A stretch of 64,000 nt of DNA, from NCBI GenBank assembly GCA_963665935.1, contig OY762510.1, forward strand, positions 2,108,001-2,172,000. Direction: 5' to 3'. The position numbers and the translations under genes are program-made. The DNA is from Syntrophus sp963665935. Its GTDB lineage: Bacteria > Desulfobacterota > Syntrophia > Syntrophales > Syntrophaceae. Numbering within the stretch: the first letter of the stretch is position 1; each line of letters starts with the position of its first letter. Below the pieces are notes generated by a model, which was not told where the DNA came from, searched no databases, and saw only the letters and a program-made list of their open reading frames with translations. Shown here piece by piece: positions 17,101 to 26,398 of this stretch.

Positions 17101-20100
17101 TTGCCTTCCCGGCGGAAGGAGGCGGCGAAATCCGTGGCGACCTTGCCCGTGTCGGGTGCCAGGATGTCGATGCCGGTTCCGGTGAGGGGCGGGTCTCCGG
17201 CGAAATAGAGCTCATAGTCGAAGGCGGAGGTCTTCACCCGGGCTGCAATCGTCTGGCCACCGCTGACAACCGCCGCCTCGACGGCCGGCATTCCATAGCG
17301 CGGACGCAGATCGTACAGCTTGAAAGCGATTTTGTCGGTGGTTACCTGCCCGTCGGCGCCCGCCGCACCGACAGGGGTTCCGTCAATGCCGACCCTGGAC
17401 CACCCCGTGCCCGGATTGGCTGGGGTCATCCGGACAGCGCGGATGTTCGTTGCCTTGTCCGCTTCGAGAATCAGGTCATCGCCCTCGATTTCGCAGGTCG
17501 TCCCGAAAACGGATTTGATCCGATAGAGCCTGTCCTGGGCGCTCGCGGGCAAGCCCGTCGGATTGGCGGTGAAGGTGACGCGCAGGCACTCATTCTCCCG
17601 GAACCGCGGCATCTGCACCCGTGTTCGGGTTCCGCCCACATCGATGAAGGGCAGGACCGAAAGGTGGGTGTCGTCTTTCCGCTCGGCGTAATAGCGGGGG
17701 TCGCTTTCAGCCAGCGGAACCAGTTCGAGGTCCGACGCCTGGACCGTCACCGGCCGGGTCAACTCGATGGTCCCGCGGATCTCGTCGATCAATGCGATCT
17801 GAGTATCCGTCCCCTTCCGGAGATAGACGAAGGAATTCGGCTTGAGGTCCGAGGTCCCCGCGGCGGTTGAATGGGCGGCGAACCAGCGGTTGCTGGTTGC
17901 GTGTCTGGCGATCTCGATGCCGCTGAGCGTTGCGCTTCCCGGTACGGCATCCGTGACCTGGGCCCCGGTGATCTGATGCAACTGAAGGGCCTTGGCCGTT
18001 GCCGCCGCATCGGCGGGGTCCATCGTGAGGGTCAATTCGGCGCTCAGGGTGCGGTTATCGTATGGGCTCGTATCGGCGGGCGTTTCTTTGGAAAAGCACT
18101 CCACGGAACATGGGCCTGCTCCAGCCGGGAGGGGATGGGCGGTGACGATGGTTTGAGAGCCAATCCCGGAGACGGTGCGGACGGCGGTCTTGATCGGCTG
18201 GCTGGAATCGGAGAATTTGACGAATCCGGGGGCCGCCGTCGGGATTTTTGTCGGGGAAAAAACGAAGGTGGCTGTCGCAGGCGGCGCGGGCGCTGTCCCC
18301 AGGGGATCGGCGACGGGCCGCAGGAACTGCCAGGAAAGGGCCGTATCGGCGGGGCCGAGACCGGAGGGATCGCGGTCCACGAGGCGGTCCGTGGCGGCGG
18401 CTCCGGGACCGGTGATCTTCAGGGCCAGCGGGGTCGCCGTGGCGCTTGTGGCGATGATGAACTCCCCTGCCTCCGGGATCGTCGGGCTCGGGCTGCCGTC
18501 GGCCTTGACAAAGGAGAGGGTATTGGCCGTGGCCGAGACTTTCGCCTCGAAGGGGCCTTCCGAAGCCTGTGCCGTCGTCAGGGTGACCGCCCCGGAGAAG
18601 TCTCCGGGCAAGGCCGCATCGACCGTCATCTCGGTGTCGAAGGACTTGATGGAGGTGGACAGGACCGCGTTGTCCGCGGTGATCCGCAAGAGGTCGTTGA
18701 CGGAATAATAATTCTGCGTTGCCGCCGCACAGTTGAGGGCATCGGGCTGCGCCCCCCGAGGCAGATCCTCGGTCCCCCGGCTCGTCAAGCGGCGCACCGA
18801 CACGGCATTCGCCGCGATGGTTCCCTCCGTCGTGTCGACGCGGAGCCGCGTTTTTCCGTCCCGTTCCTCCAGGGACAGAACTTTGGCGATGGCATAGCCC
18901 CCTACCGTATCCGTCAGCAGCAGCCGGGAATCCTGGGCGATTCCCGTGCCCGTCGTGCCGAGTTCGACAATGAAACGCCTCTCCAGGGTTCCCACGGCGC
19001 ATTTCGTCCCGACGGCGCATTCGGTGCAGGTGGCGGACTGCGGCCCGCGCAGGCCGGTCCGGGTTGAGAAATGGAATCCCCCCTGGGGGAAGGCGGGGAC
19101 CGTGGAGCCGGGGATGACGGGTTTGGCCGGTCCACCATAACGCGTCCAGGTCAGGGGCAGATGGGCGTCCCGCATCGACCCTTTCTGCCGCGCCCCGCGC
19201 AGCAGGAACGGCCTGCCGCTCTCGGGCGTTGCGAGGAGAACGGTGCCGCAATAGGTGGGGACGAATTCCCCCTCCGGGGCAAAGACCCGGACGTCGGCCA
19301 GGTTTTCGATCTCTTCTTTTTTGACGATGATGATGTGCTGGAAGGTCTTGGCGCGGTCGTTGGCGATAACGCCGTCCCGGAGAACGCCGTAGCTTCCCGT
19401 GCGGTCGCTGTGGACCCCCCGGGACCAGCCGTAGCGGTCGGCGTTGCCGCTGAAGATGCTACCCCAGAGGCTGATGAACCCCTCGTAGCCGAGCCAGCCC
19501 ACAATGTTGTTCTGCAGCGACCAGGTCAGGTCGCTGAGGACCATGAGAAAGGTCCAGCCGCCCGAGGATTCGCCCTGGAAGTCGGCGCGGCTGACGGGAT
19601 TGTTCTGGCAGACACAGTAGGGACCTGCGGAAGGCTTCTCGACGGGCAGGGAGCCGGCATAGCCGTCTTCGCGGCGGGGATCGCCGATGGTTCCATCCAG
19701 GGGGTCGGGGGCGGTAAAGTAGCCGATCCGCGGATCGAGGAGCCGCGACTGGTAGTGCATATAGCGGCCGTAGCAGGCGGCCCCGAAAAGGCCGGGCACG
19801 GCATCGTGGGCCAGGAGGGATTCGCCGAAGGCGTCGCGGTACAGCCGGGTGACGCCGCTCCTGAAAATCATGCGGACGGGCGTGGCGGTGCAGTCCAGGG
19901 AAAAGACAACGGCCAGCGGCTCTCCGGGGGCGCCGTCGATACGGCCCAGGCAGGAAAAGCCGTCCCAGAGGAAGGTGTGGCGAATGGTTCCCCGGCGGTC
20001 CTTGATCGTCCAGAGGCGGCCCAGATCATCGACGCCGTGCGTCGGCGGCAGGGAAGGGAGATCAAGTCGCAGCCCCGATTCGTCGTAGTCGAGAAGGGCA

Positions 20101-20582
20101 ATGCGGCCGTCCGCCAGGCAGGCCATGGGACGCTTCGCGCCGCTGACCTGGACCTTGCGTCTTCCTTGAGGCGTCACCAGGGCAATCAGGGCGTCGCCAT
20201 CGTATTCGTAACGCCAGATCCCCTGCGGCGTCCGGCAGGCGGCGATGCGTTTGTCGCCATCGTAGTCCATTTCGACGCCGTCGACATGGATCATCAGTCC
20301 CGCGGCATTCCAGAGGTATTTTTCGCACCAGGTGTCGCCTCCGGCCCGGACGGTCCGGAAGATGCCGCCGGGGGTAACCGTCTGGCTCATGGAAACGAAG
20401 CCGTCGTCGAAGATCCGCCAGCCCTGATCGTAGCGCAGATAGGTTCTGCCGTTGGCGGAGAGTTCCAACAGGCAGCCGGCTTCGTTGCGGGTCGAAACCA
20501 GCTCCGCCGTCGTTCCCGGAATGCGGAAGATGTCAGAAACAGTTGCTGATGGGTTGGAGTCGACTGCCGCTGTGGTGGTCAT
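14151..20582 (-). CDS. Giant RHS-core protein with HExxH metallopeptidase-like domain
   Basis: 2143 aa, no signal peptide. Residues about 1-340 have YD/RHS-type repeats (RYDQGWRIFDDGF, YEYDGDALIALV, DDLGRLWTIKDRRG) and an RHS core end: SRLLDPRIGYFTAPDP, then CQNNPVSRADFQGE. About 1800 residues follow. Near residue 1219 is HELIHTRQ followed by FGPLLTSYIPLGAIEG, matching the HExGHxxQ-GPxY plan of small zinc peptidase domains in polymorphic toxins; the HELIH keeps both His and the Glu. Near residue 1610 there is another toxin-like block (GFFWHDNAFKQAKQRGHMSW). The last 100 residues look Ig-like. Full RHS shells are about 1300 residues, so this core is too short to form a complete cocoon. Last gene of the structural operon; could be a fibre, a payload or a fusion of both. 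Confidence 0.85.
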   Translation of the reverse strand: MTTTAAVDSNPSATVSDIFRIPGTTAELVSTRNEAGCLLELSANGRTYLRYDQGWRIFDDGFVSMSQTVTPGGIFRTVRAGGDTWCEKYLWNAAGLMIHVDGVEMDYDGDKRIAACRTPQGIWRYEYDGDALIALVTPQGRRKVQVSGAKRPMACLADGRIALLDYDESGLRLDLPSLPPTHGVDDLGRLWTIKDRRGTIRHTFLWDGFSCLGRIDGAPGEPLAVVFSLDCTATPVRMIFRSGVTRLYRDAFGESLLAHDAVPGLFGAACYGRYMHYQSRLLDPRIGYFTAPDPLDGTIGDPRREDGYAGSLPVEKPSAGPYCVCQNNPVSRADFQGESSGGWTFLMVLSDLTWSLQNNIVGWLGYEGFISLWGSIFSGNADRYGWSRGVHSDRTGSYGVLRDGVIANDRAKTFQHIIIVKKEEIENLADVRVFAPEGEFVPTYCGTVLLATPESGRPFLLRGARQKGSMRDAHLPLTWTRYGGPAKPVIPGSTVPAFPQGGFHFSTRTGLRGPQSATCTECAVGTKCAVGTLERRFIVELGTTGTGIAQDSRLLLTDTVGGYAIAKVLSLEERDGKTRLRVDTTEGTIAANAVSVRRLTSRGTEDLPRGAQPDALNCAAATQNYYSVNDLLRITADNAVLSTSIKSFDTEMTVDAALPGDFSGAVTLTTAQASEGPFEAKVSATANTLSFVKADGSPSPTIPEAGEFIIATSATATPLALKITGPGAAATDRLVDRDPSGLGPADTALSWQFLRPVADPLGTAPAPPATATFVFSPTKIPTAAPGFVKFSDSSQPIKTAVRTVSGIGSQTIVTAHPLPAGAGPCSVECFSKETPADTSPYDNRTLSAELTLTMDPADAAATAKALQLHQITGAQVTDAVPGSATLSGIEIARHATSNRWFAAHSTAAGTSDLKPNSFVYLRKGTDTQIALIDEIRGTIELTRPVTVQASDLELVPLAESDPRYYAERKDDTHLSVLPFIDVGGTRTRVQMPRFRENECLRVTFTANPTGLPASAQDRLYRIKSVFGTTCEIEGDDLILEADKATNIRAVRMTPANPGTGWSRVGIDGTPVGAAGADGQVTTDKIAFKLYDLRPRYGMPAVEAAVVSGGQTIAARVKTSAFDYELYFAGDPPLTGTGIDILAPDTGKVATDFAASFRREGNAFLLEGTLTNVTGGTNPVVVVPLVETAKTVSGTLSCGSTLVPDDPETWEFDRQKSLIEHELIHTRQCCWFGPLLTSYIPLGAIEGLFEWTTQAEDPTYSPYIAARLENRDGDWYLIIPTPGETSFDEGTPVEIAKGGRTTEVELGPGSTGGGFRLPSPLREYGPGDVYIRRRRSNWQGVPEWIINILQILTHGGIMNATVGTVYGGLFFLIYRGIYGLAHLSESRAGRYYDVSFEDNGLRLHLTGDEGMSALRGASRVIVKSGETTVVREVASINDHDITLSARVSFSGTGGVSPYSTHDPTSALDPYNYYPAQVTDLNQPARISLQPVNGESLSLTVYDRVKMLVGNQSKTTVVMHVSGNTAELKDAPPLPEGETTLRVAKVGHNDAMGWVDDWLLEYFDMGWMKWLFDPYGQIDYQFRPSNWTQTFTRITRYIFGTQSWCVIPGAGFFWHDNAFKQAKQRGHMSWMEQQASEESGDLYSAFCRLRNTPRYVGDIGRFWYFAWPGGDRSNFSVITSNMLDAPGVHYDDANKPRLLPLVTGGAPASQNPNGDAMAPTGSGECLADGFTRKNWATPSNTTMADPPSFAPAETALIPSSAALERCGGTYVTFTRSGKHRISVPNAAGSDMAESLEVQRDWGKQNIYYELDAVEDVSVTCAGMTVTNGAVVTVLETQEARIKVTPNNTRRYALSVTDPTGGTFVQATDTALIARTPGNDAEQPVEISRRYTYNAADGTFDDPELNFHKTHFFGDIHVPVRQFSVKAIRELSFRSAIPTLAELSAAFDTHKISLLRPGDTAYLLVPSPITEALNRTAVSYPGPSPSSGNVDPLPSVTPQEPVHEGFSDYLGDGLIVKVTFPAAEPPQEESLMTFKIGIGRNNNNTEIALPITLKPHFTLRNTTTYQVPATGTLTLTCEVALGDPAARTTNNKVVVTPSQGITTAVSGDGLTITITTAGASPGIKTIKAEDADHAGHFAVRTFEVIV

Positions 20583-20619
20583 GAATATCTGAATCCTCCT
20601 TCCTTCCGAAAAAAACCGA

Positions 20620-23600
20620 TCAGCCGATGGAGCCGGAAACGCTCACCGACGCCGATCCCGAGGTCTCCTGGAACCGGATGGCGTTCAGCAGGGTCAGGAT
20701 CTCCTGCTTGATGCGCTCCAGTGCCGATTCAAATTCCTCTACGAGCCGCGGTCCCAGCGAGTTGATGGATTCCAGAAGCCCCGCCGGATCGATTTTCGCC
20801 AGTTCCGCACCGACCTCATCCAGGGAGCGGTCGATGTCCTTAAGCGCCTCCGTCGGCACGGCGGCCTTGATCTTGTCGAGAAACTCGTCGGAGAAGGAAA
20901 ATCCCGCCAGCAGCTCCGAGGGTTTCAGGGCATCGAGACCCTGGATCAGGCGATCGAGAATCTCCCAGATCTCCTGGGCGAAGACGGCGGGGTCGTAGGC
21001 GGCGATCGTGTCCCGGATCGCCTTGTGGATCTCGCCCAGCTCGGCGGCCAGCCGCCGCGGGTCCAGGAGGTTGAGCTGCTCCTTGAGGAGGTCGATCAGG
21101 CCGAGGAACTTCTGTGCCAGAAAGCCGGGATTGAAGAGGGTCAGGTTTTTCTTTAGGCGCTGGACGAAGGCCTTGAGCTCTTCCTCCAGGGAGGCCATCA
21201 GGGTCGGGACCTTGGCCATCATGGCGGCGAGGAGGTCGTCCAGTTTCCGGGCGATGGGTTCCACATCGAGGGCGGCGAGAAGATCGTCCAGCCCGCCGGT
21301 CAGTCCGCTGAGGCTGCACCGCTCCAGGGCTTCGGCCGCTTTTTCCAGCTTGATGCCTGCAGAGGCCGCGAGGGTTGCCGCCTGCGATCGGACCTGGCCC
21401 GAAACGGCCATCGTGCCCTGACCCAGGGCATCCCTTAACGAACCAGGTCCCGCCTGGGCGACGATAGACAGGGAGCCGCTGACATTGAAGGAGCCTGCCG
21501 AGAAATTTCCCGAAATGGCCACCTGTGCGTCGAACTGCGCCTTGGCCAGCGGGGCGAAGAAGGCGTCGGTCTCGCTCTCAAACCGTTCGCCGATCTCCCA
21601 GATTGCTGCCTTCACGCTGCGCAGATCCCGCGCCAGTCCGCCACAGAGCCGGTCCACGGCCTCCAGGGCTTCGCCGGCGGCACCCGCTTCCAGGCCGGAA
21701 AGGGTTTCCCGGAGCTTGTTCGGCAGGTAGCCCAGCATGCGGAGCACATCGCCCGGCTTGAATTTCGGTTCGGGCTGCGGCGGGCCGCTTGTGCCTGCCG
21801 ATGATGACGATGAAGAGGAGGGTGCTGAGGATGAGGCGCCGCCTCCCGGGGAGGATGACGGTGTGGCCGTCGGAACGCCCGTTCCCTGACTCACGGTGCC
21901 GGCGATGCCGCTGACGACGGAATTGCCGATGCCGTTCAGGGCCGTGCGGGTGGCGTCCAGCGCCGAATCGGGAGAGGGCAGGGAAATGCTGGACAGCAGC
22001 GAATCATAGGCCTCGGCCACGGGTTCCAGCAGACGCGCTGGGGAAAACCGGTCGATGGCGTCGAGAGCGGTTTGAAAGGGGGCGCGGATCTCCTCCACGA
22101 GAGGCCGCGGATCGAGGCCGGCGAGAAAGGACTTCGCCTCGTCGACGTACGAGTCCAGCCCGTCCAGGAACTGCGCCGGATCGAATTTTTTCAGCTCTTC
22201 GAGGAAGGCGTTGATCTCCCTTTCGATTTCGGCGATGAGGGTATCGGGGATGAGATTCGAGATCAGCTCCGCGGCGCGGGCCAGCCCCTGGGTCACCGTA
22301 TCGCCGACGGAGGCCGGGATCTGGAACTGCTGAGCCGCCGACAGAACTGGGGAAAGGACTTCGTCGAGATCGATGCCTTCTATGGCGCTGATCAGCTGCT
22401 CGATGGCGGGCCGCAGGGATTCGGGCAGTGGCAGCGCCGACAGGAGTTGCTCCGCGGTCTGCCGCAGTTCGGTCAGCGCCCCGATCACCGAGTCGGCGGC
22501 CTCCTTGATTCCCAGACTGTCCACGGCGGTTTTGATCTCGTCCATGACCTGCCGGAAAGATTTCAGGGCTTCCAGAACCTTTTCGAGGACGGTCTTGGCC
22601 CCCGCGGCGACGGTGTCGATGCCGCCTTTCACCATTTCCAGCGAACTGAGAATCGTGTCCAGCACGCCCTTGTAGACGTCCTCGATCCCGCCCAGGACGC
22701 CTTCGATTTCGGCCTTGAGGGCCTCCGGGTCGATGGCCGATTCGATCGTATTGAGGAGTTCGCGCACCTTCCGGGCGGGCTTGTCCAGATCGGCGTCATT
22801 GATCGCCTTGGCGATGGAGAGGAGGAAATCTGTGATCATGGCCCGGTAGGAGGCCAGGGGGATATGGTTGAGCAATCCCCGCATCCACTCTTCTGCGCGC
22901 CGGATCTGGGCCTCGATGGGGTCGCGGATGTAGCGCTTCAGGGTATCCTCGGTCAGCGCGTTGAGCCACAGGAGCATCTCCCGGATCATGTCCGCATCCA
23001 TTTCTTCAACGGAAGCCTTGGCATAATCGAGATAATCGCTGATCATTTTCAGGAATTCCATGATGCCCTTCTCCGCCCGCATCAGGGCCGCGCCCGCCTC
23101 TTCGAGAGGGGCCGCCAGCCTGTCCAGGGAAAGGCGGTCGATGAACCCGACGATGCGCTCCAGGTCGGCGCTGACCGAGACAACGGTGTTTGCCCGGGCC
23201 GTCTGCAGGGCCGTCAGCGCCGCATTGAGTCTGACCGTATCTTTTGCGTTGGCGGCGGCCGTGATGTTGTTCAATGCCAGCAGGAGCCCGGCATTGCGCC
23301 CCTGGGGGAAGCTGATGTTCCGGGCATCAGCCAGGACCGCATCGACGCTCAGGCGGATACTCTGCAGGGAGGTCCGGGGGATCGGGGCCAGGATGTCCAT
23401 CGCCAGTTCGGCGAAGAGGGTGGGGTCCGAGGGAACGCCCCGTTCGACGGTGTCCAGCAGGCTGCGGAAACGGCCCAGGCTGGAGAGGTCCATGCTGGTG
23501 TAGCCCTCGAAAAGGGAAGTTGCCTTCGAGAGGGCGTCTCCGGAGAAGATGCCCAGCACCTTGCCCAGCTTGAGGGGGTCGCTGTCCAGACCTTCCAGCA

Positions 23601-23907
23601 GGGAGACGATCAGGGCCGCGCCGTCGCCCACAGCCCGGACGTAATCTGCCAGGGGGAGGGAATCGGTGGAAAAACCATCGGTAAAAGAGACCACCGACTC
23701 GACCAGGGGCGAAAGGAGCGAGGCCGGTTCGGAGATGTCGGCCCGCAACGTGCCGATGCCGCCGCCCAGGCTGCCCAGGGCCGTGGAGATGGCCCCGTTG
23801 CCGATCAGGTTTGTAACCGCATCTGAATTCAGGGTCAGGGAAAGAGAACCCCGGGCGTTGGTGATGCTTGAAATATCGAGGCTGGTCAGCTCATCCAGAA
23901 GGCTCAT
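20620..23907 (-). CDS. Large alpha-helical repeat protein of the CIS (tape-measure-like candidate)
   Basis: 1095 aa, nearly all amphipathic helix. A Ser/Gly/Pro-rich linker (about residues 670-712) splits it. Two blocks (about 570-645 and 920-1055) contain an exact 23-residue period marked by hydrophobic-[DNSK]-Pro-x-x-[Leu/Phe]: FDPAQF, LDPRPL, FSPARL, then a Pro 23 residues on; and FNPGFL, LDPRRL, YDPAVF, LKPSEL. The C-terminus ends SGSASVSVSGSIG. ATG 23907 overlaps the upstream stop by 4 bases (translational coupling). Long helical proteins in tail operons are often tape measures that set tube length, but its position after the baseplate genes is unusual for that role, so a scaffold or sheath-external component is also possible. 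Confidence 0.75.
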   Translation of the reverse strand: MSLLDELTSLDISSITNARGSLSLTLNSDAVTNLIGNGAISTALGSLGGGIGTLRADISEPASLLSPLVESVVSFTDGFSTDSLPLADYVRAVGDGAALIVSLLEGLDSDPLKLGKVLGIFSGDALSKATSLFEGYTSMDLSSLGRFRSLLDTVERGVPSDPTLFAELAMDILAPIPRTSLQSIRLSVDAVLADARNISFPQGRNAGLLLALNNITAAANAKDTVRLNAALTALQTARANTVVSVSADLERIVGFIDRLSLDRLAAPLEEAGAALMRAEKGIMEFLKMISDYLDYAKASVEEMDADMIREMLLWLNALTEDTLKRYIRDPIEAQIRRAEEWMRGLLNHIPLASYRAMITDFLLSIAKAINDADLDKPARKVRELLNTIESAIDPEALKAEIEGVLGGIEDVYKGVLDTILSSLEMVKGGIDTVAAGAKTVLEKVLEALKSFRQVMDEIKTAVDSLGIKEAADSVIGALTELRQTAEQLLSALPLPESLRPAIEQLISAIEGIDLDEVLSPVLSAAQQFQIPASVGDTVTQGLARAAELISNLIPDTLIAEIEREINAFLEELKKFDPAQFLDGLDSYVDEAKSFLAGLDPRPLVEEIRAPFQTALDAIDRFSPARLLEPVAEAYDSLLSSISLPSPDSALDATRTALNGIGNSVVSGIAGTVSQGTGVPTATPSSSPGGGASSSAPSSSSSSSAGTSGPPQPEPKFKPGDVLRMLGYLPNKLRETLSGLEAGAAGEALEAVDRLCGGLARDLRSVKAAIWEIGERFESETDAFFAPLAKAQFDAQVAISGNFSAGSFNVSGSLSIVAQAGPGSLRDALGQGTMAVSGQVRSQAATLAASAGIKLEKAAEALERCSLSGLTGGLDDLLAALDVEPIARKLDDLLAAMMAKVPTLMASLEEELKAFVQRLKKNLTLFNPGFLAQKFLGLIDLLKEQLNLLDPRRLAAELGEIHKAIRDTIAAYDPAVFAQEIWEILDRLIQGLDALKPSELLAGFSFSDEFLDKIKAAVPTEALKDIDRSLDEVGAELAKIDPAGLLESINSLGPRLVEEFESALERIKQEILTLLNAIRFQETSGSASVSVSGSIG

Positions 23908-25481
23908 CGGTCGTACCTCAGTTCAAGATCAGAAAAGTCGACGGTTAAGAAAAGGAGACTCTCCAGGAGGGGGGCTGTCCCGGCAAAGGGGGCCGTGGGA
24001 AAGGAAAAGCCAGGCAGATGGATCTCTTCCGCACCGGCCTGCAACAGCGCCTCCCCGCCGAGGTTCACCGGCTGAAGAGAGGGTTTGCCGTCGTAAACGG
24101 CGATCTTCACGCAATGATCTTCGGTTTCCTTTACCCAGAAGAACTGTCCGGAGACGGCGCGGACCGCCATGCCGAGAGAATCGCCGCCGGTATCGACCCG
24201 TTTCGGCGTGCACCACTCGATACCAAAGGAGGGGGACGGCTCCACGGTCATCACCGTCTCCGTGCCGATCGTTTCGGCGGGAACGCCATTGACCAGCCGC
24301 ACCAGGCGGAGCGCCAGCTCGCATTTCTGCGGCGCTCGACCGATCAGGCCGATCCGGGCGAGCGGCAGACCTTCCAGGTGGGCCGACGGAAGGGGCCGGA
24401 CGACATCCGCTGATCCGACAATCGTTCCGGACGCCCCACGGGAAGCGACGGAATCGTTCAAACCGGAGCAGAGCCGGATGCCCGAATAGCGGAGGGTCAG
24501 ATCCCCGACTGCCGCGGTGGGAACTTCCGCCGGCAGGGAGGTGAAACAGGGAAGGGGCAGGGGTTCCCCGGCGAGTTCAACGGTCGTAATGCCGGGAACG
24601 GTCTGCAGCAGCCGGCCGCGAAAGGCCCCCTTCCAGAGCTGGGCTTTCCCATCGGCGCCGCCCTGAATCCGGAACGAGGCGGCCGGCGACTCCCCCTTCG
24701 AGAGCGCGTCATTGAGGGCCGTCTCCAGGGGGATCTTCAGATCGATCTCCGCCGGCGGGAGCGTGGCCGGCAGCTCCCCGGGAAAGGACCAGAGCGCCTT
24801 GTCCGCTCCATCGACCACCCGGCAGTCCGTTGGGCCGAAGTCGGCATAGGCGGTGATCGAACCGACCTCGAAGGCCTTTGGCTCATAGTCTTCGGGAAAG
24901 CCTCCCGAGACCAGGCTGAGCCGGATTCTGTCCGTCTTGATGCCGGTAAAGCTCAGCGTCGAGGAGGCGAACTGCGCCGTCCCGACGGGCGGCGGGAGCA
25001 TCTCGCGCTGGGGGGAGGCCGGGACGGTCGCCATGGGGTAGTAGTTTCCCGCTGCATCCGCCGCGGAGACGACGAGGCGTCGATCCGCCGGCAGATCCGA
25101 GGTCTGCCGCAGGGGAATTTCTCCCGATTCGCCCTCCGCGGGGATTTTCAGATCTGTAAAGACGAGCTTGGAAACGATAACGGAGGCGCCGAATTTCAGG
25201 ATGCGATGCGCGCCTTCCTGGGAGACGGTGGCGTTGACCGGCCGCTGCACCAGCGCCGCCGCGAGCTTCAGCGAGGCGGAGGTGACGGCCGCCTTGGTGG
25301 CTCCTTCCGCCGGTTTCCAGGAGATCGCAATCTCGTGGCCCTCTTTGGACAGGGAGATCACTTCCGGCGGGACGACGAAGACCGCAACAGGGGGAATTTC
25401 CACCTTGCCGTAATAGACAGGCTGGGTCTCGATCCCCACGATTTTTTTCGCCTCATCTTTGAGAGAAACGAAGGCCATCAC
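23904..25481 (-). CDS. Unknown beta-rich CIS-associated protein
   Basis: 525 aa. The first 150 residues resemble fibronectin/Ig-like strands (AVFVVPPEVISLSKEGHEIA); later parts alternate beta segments and Gly/Pro turns. No signal peptide or membrane helix, and no family I know. The start overlaps the preceding gene by 4 bases and its own stop overlaps the 1095-aa gene, so it is firmly in the structural operon. High GC like its neighbours. A tail-surface, fibre-attachment or receptor-binding role would fit but is only inferred from location. Confidence 0.7.
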   Translation of the reverse strand: MMAFVSLKDEAKKIVGIETQPVYYGKVEIPPVAVFVVPPEVISLSKEGHEIAISWKPAEGATKAAVTSASLKLAAALVQRPVNATVSQEGAHRILKFGASVIVSKLVFTDLKIPAEGESGEIPLRQTSDLPADRRLVVSAADAAGNYYPMATVPASPQREMLPPPVGTAQFASSTLSFTGIKTDRIRLSLVSGGFPEDYEPKAFEVGSITAYADFGPTDCRVVDGADKALWSFPGELPATLPPAEIDLKIPLETALNDALSKGESPAASFRIQGGADGKAQLWKGAFRGRLLQTVPGITTVELAGEPLPLPCFTSLPAEVPTAAVGDLTLRYSGIRLCSGLNDSVASRGASGTIVGSADVVRPLPSAHLEGLPLARIGLIGRAPQKCELALRLVRLVNGVPAETIGTETVMTVEPSPSFGIEWCTPKRVDTGGDSLGMAVRAVSGQFFWVKETEDHCVKIAVYDGKPSLQPVNLGGEALLQAGAEEIHLPGFSFPTAPFAGTAPLLESLLFLTVDFSDLELRYDR

Positions 25482-26392
25482 ACTCCCTCGACGGTTTCAA
25501 CGGGCACCCGGCCCAGTTCGATCCCTTCGCCCGATTCTCCGTTTTCCAGGGCGATCACGAGATCCTCTACCGTGGCTTGAGCCCCCGGCGTATAGGTGAG
25601 AAGGGCTTCCTCCCCGGCAAGTTCGATCAGCCTGCCGCCGTCGAGGGCGGCGACGCCGCCGGAAAGGGTCCCCAGCGGATTGGATCCGTCACGGGTGCGG
25701 ATGGCGCAGTAAAGTGTTCCAAAGGGCCCCGCCGAGGCGGCGCCGGATTCCGTAACGGCCAGCGGTCCCGTTGCCGGCAGGGAAAGGGAAAATTCCTGGG
25801 GGGCGCCGCCCGCCCGGAGGACAGCAGGAGAAGGGGCAATCGAAAGGGTCAGTCCTACGCCGCGAACGCGGACCCGGGCGATGGCGATGCCGGTCTGTCC
25901 CGGTTTGCCCTTCGGCCAGAACCAGCCCCGAATCTCCAGGGTCAATCCAGTTGTTGCCGGCGGTATGCCTCCGGAAATCAGGGGCGACGATCCTCCCGTA
26001 GCCTCCAGGGAGTGGATGAGGAATCCCTGATCCCCAGGTTTTTCGAAGGCCTTGCCGTTCCGGACTTCCGGGGCGTCGAGAAGATAGGCGATCTGTTCCA
26101 TGCCGGAGATCTCCTGGCCGCGTTTGCCCGAGGCGGAGGGATAAACCCCGATCTCGGCAGTGCAGACCAGGCGCAGAACGCGACGCAGATCGGTCGAGCC
26201 GGGGACGACTTCGCCGTGTTTGGGTCCCATCTCCGCCGGCTGCCAGGCCGTCCGGGTCACGCCGACGAGGATCGCAGGCTGGGCCCCGCCGCCCTTGCCC
26301 TCACCGTCGGAAACGGATACACGTCCCGCGAAAGGTGCGTCCAGATGCGTATTCAGATATGCGGCCAGTTCCTGCTCGAAATCCGTAATCAT
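25478..26392 (-). CDS. CIS-associated protein of unknown role (possible terminator/cap-like)
   Basis: 304 aa, beta-rich, no signal peptide. The N-terminus MITDFEQELAAYLNTHLDAP followed by VLRLVCTAEIGVYP has a weak similarity in layout to tail-terminator/Pvc16-like (DUF4255-type) proteins. Around residues 135-185 is a conserved-looking LEIRGWFWPKGKPG segment and a C-terminal Ig-like part. I cannot assign it firmly. It is 6 bases downstream of the coiled-coil/HhH gene and overlaps the 525-aa gene. A terminator would normally be coded near the sheath, which counts against that role. Confidence 0.6.
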   Translation of the reverse strand: MITDFEQELAAYLNTHLDAPFAGRVSVSDGEGKGGGAQPAILVGVTRTAWQPAEMGPKHGEVVPGSTDLRRVLRLVCTAEIGVYPSASGKRGQEISGMEQIAYLLDAPEVRNGKAFEKPGDQGFLIHSLEATGGSSPLISGGIPPATTGLTLEIRGWFWPKGKPGQTGIAIARVRVRGVGLTLSIAPSPAVLRAGGAPQEFSLSLPATGPLAVTESGAASAGPFGTLYCAIRTRDGSNPLGTLSGGVAALDGGRLIELAGEEALLTYTPGAQATVEDLVIALENGESGEGIELGRVPVETVEGV

Positions 26393-26398
26393 AAAGGC

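Noticed and set aside
25478..26392. Firm call of a Pvc16/DUF4255 tail terminator
   Set aside because: Similarity is only in general layout and the gene is far from the sheath; left as unknown.
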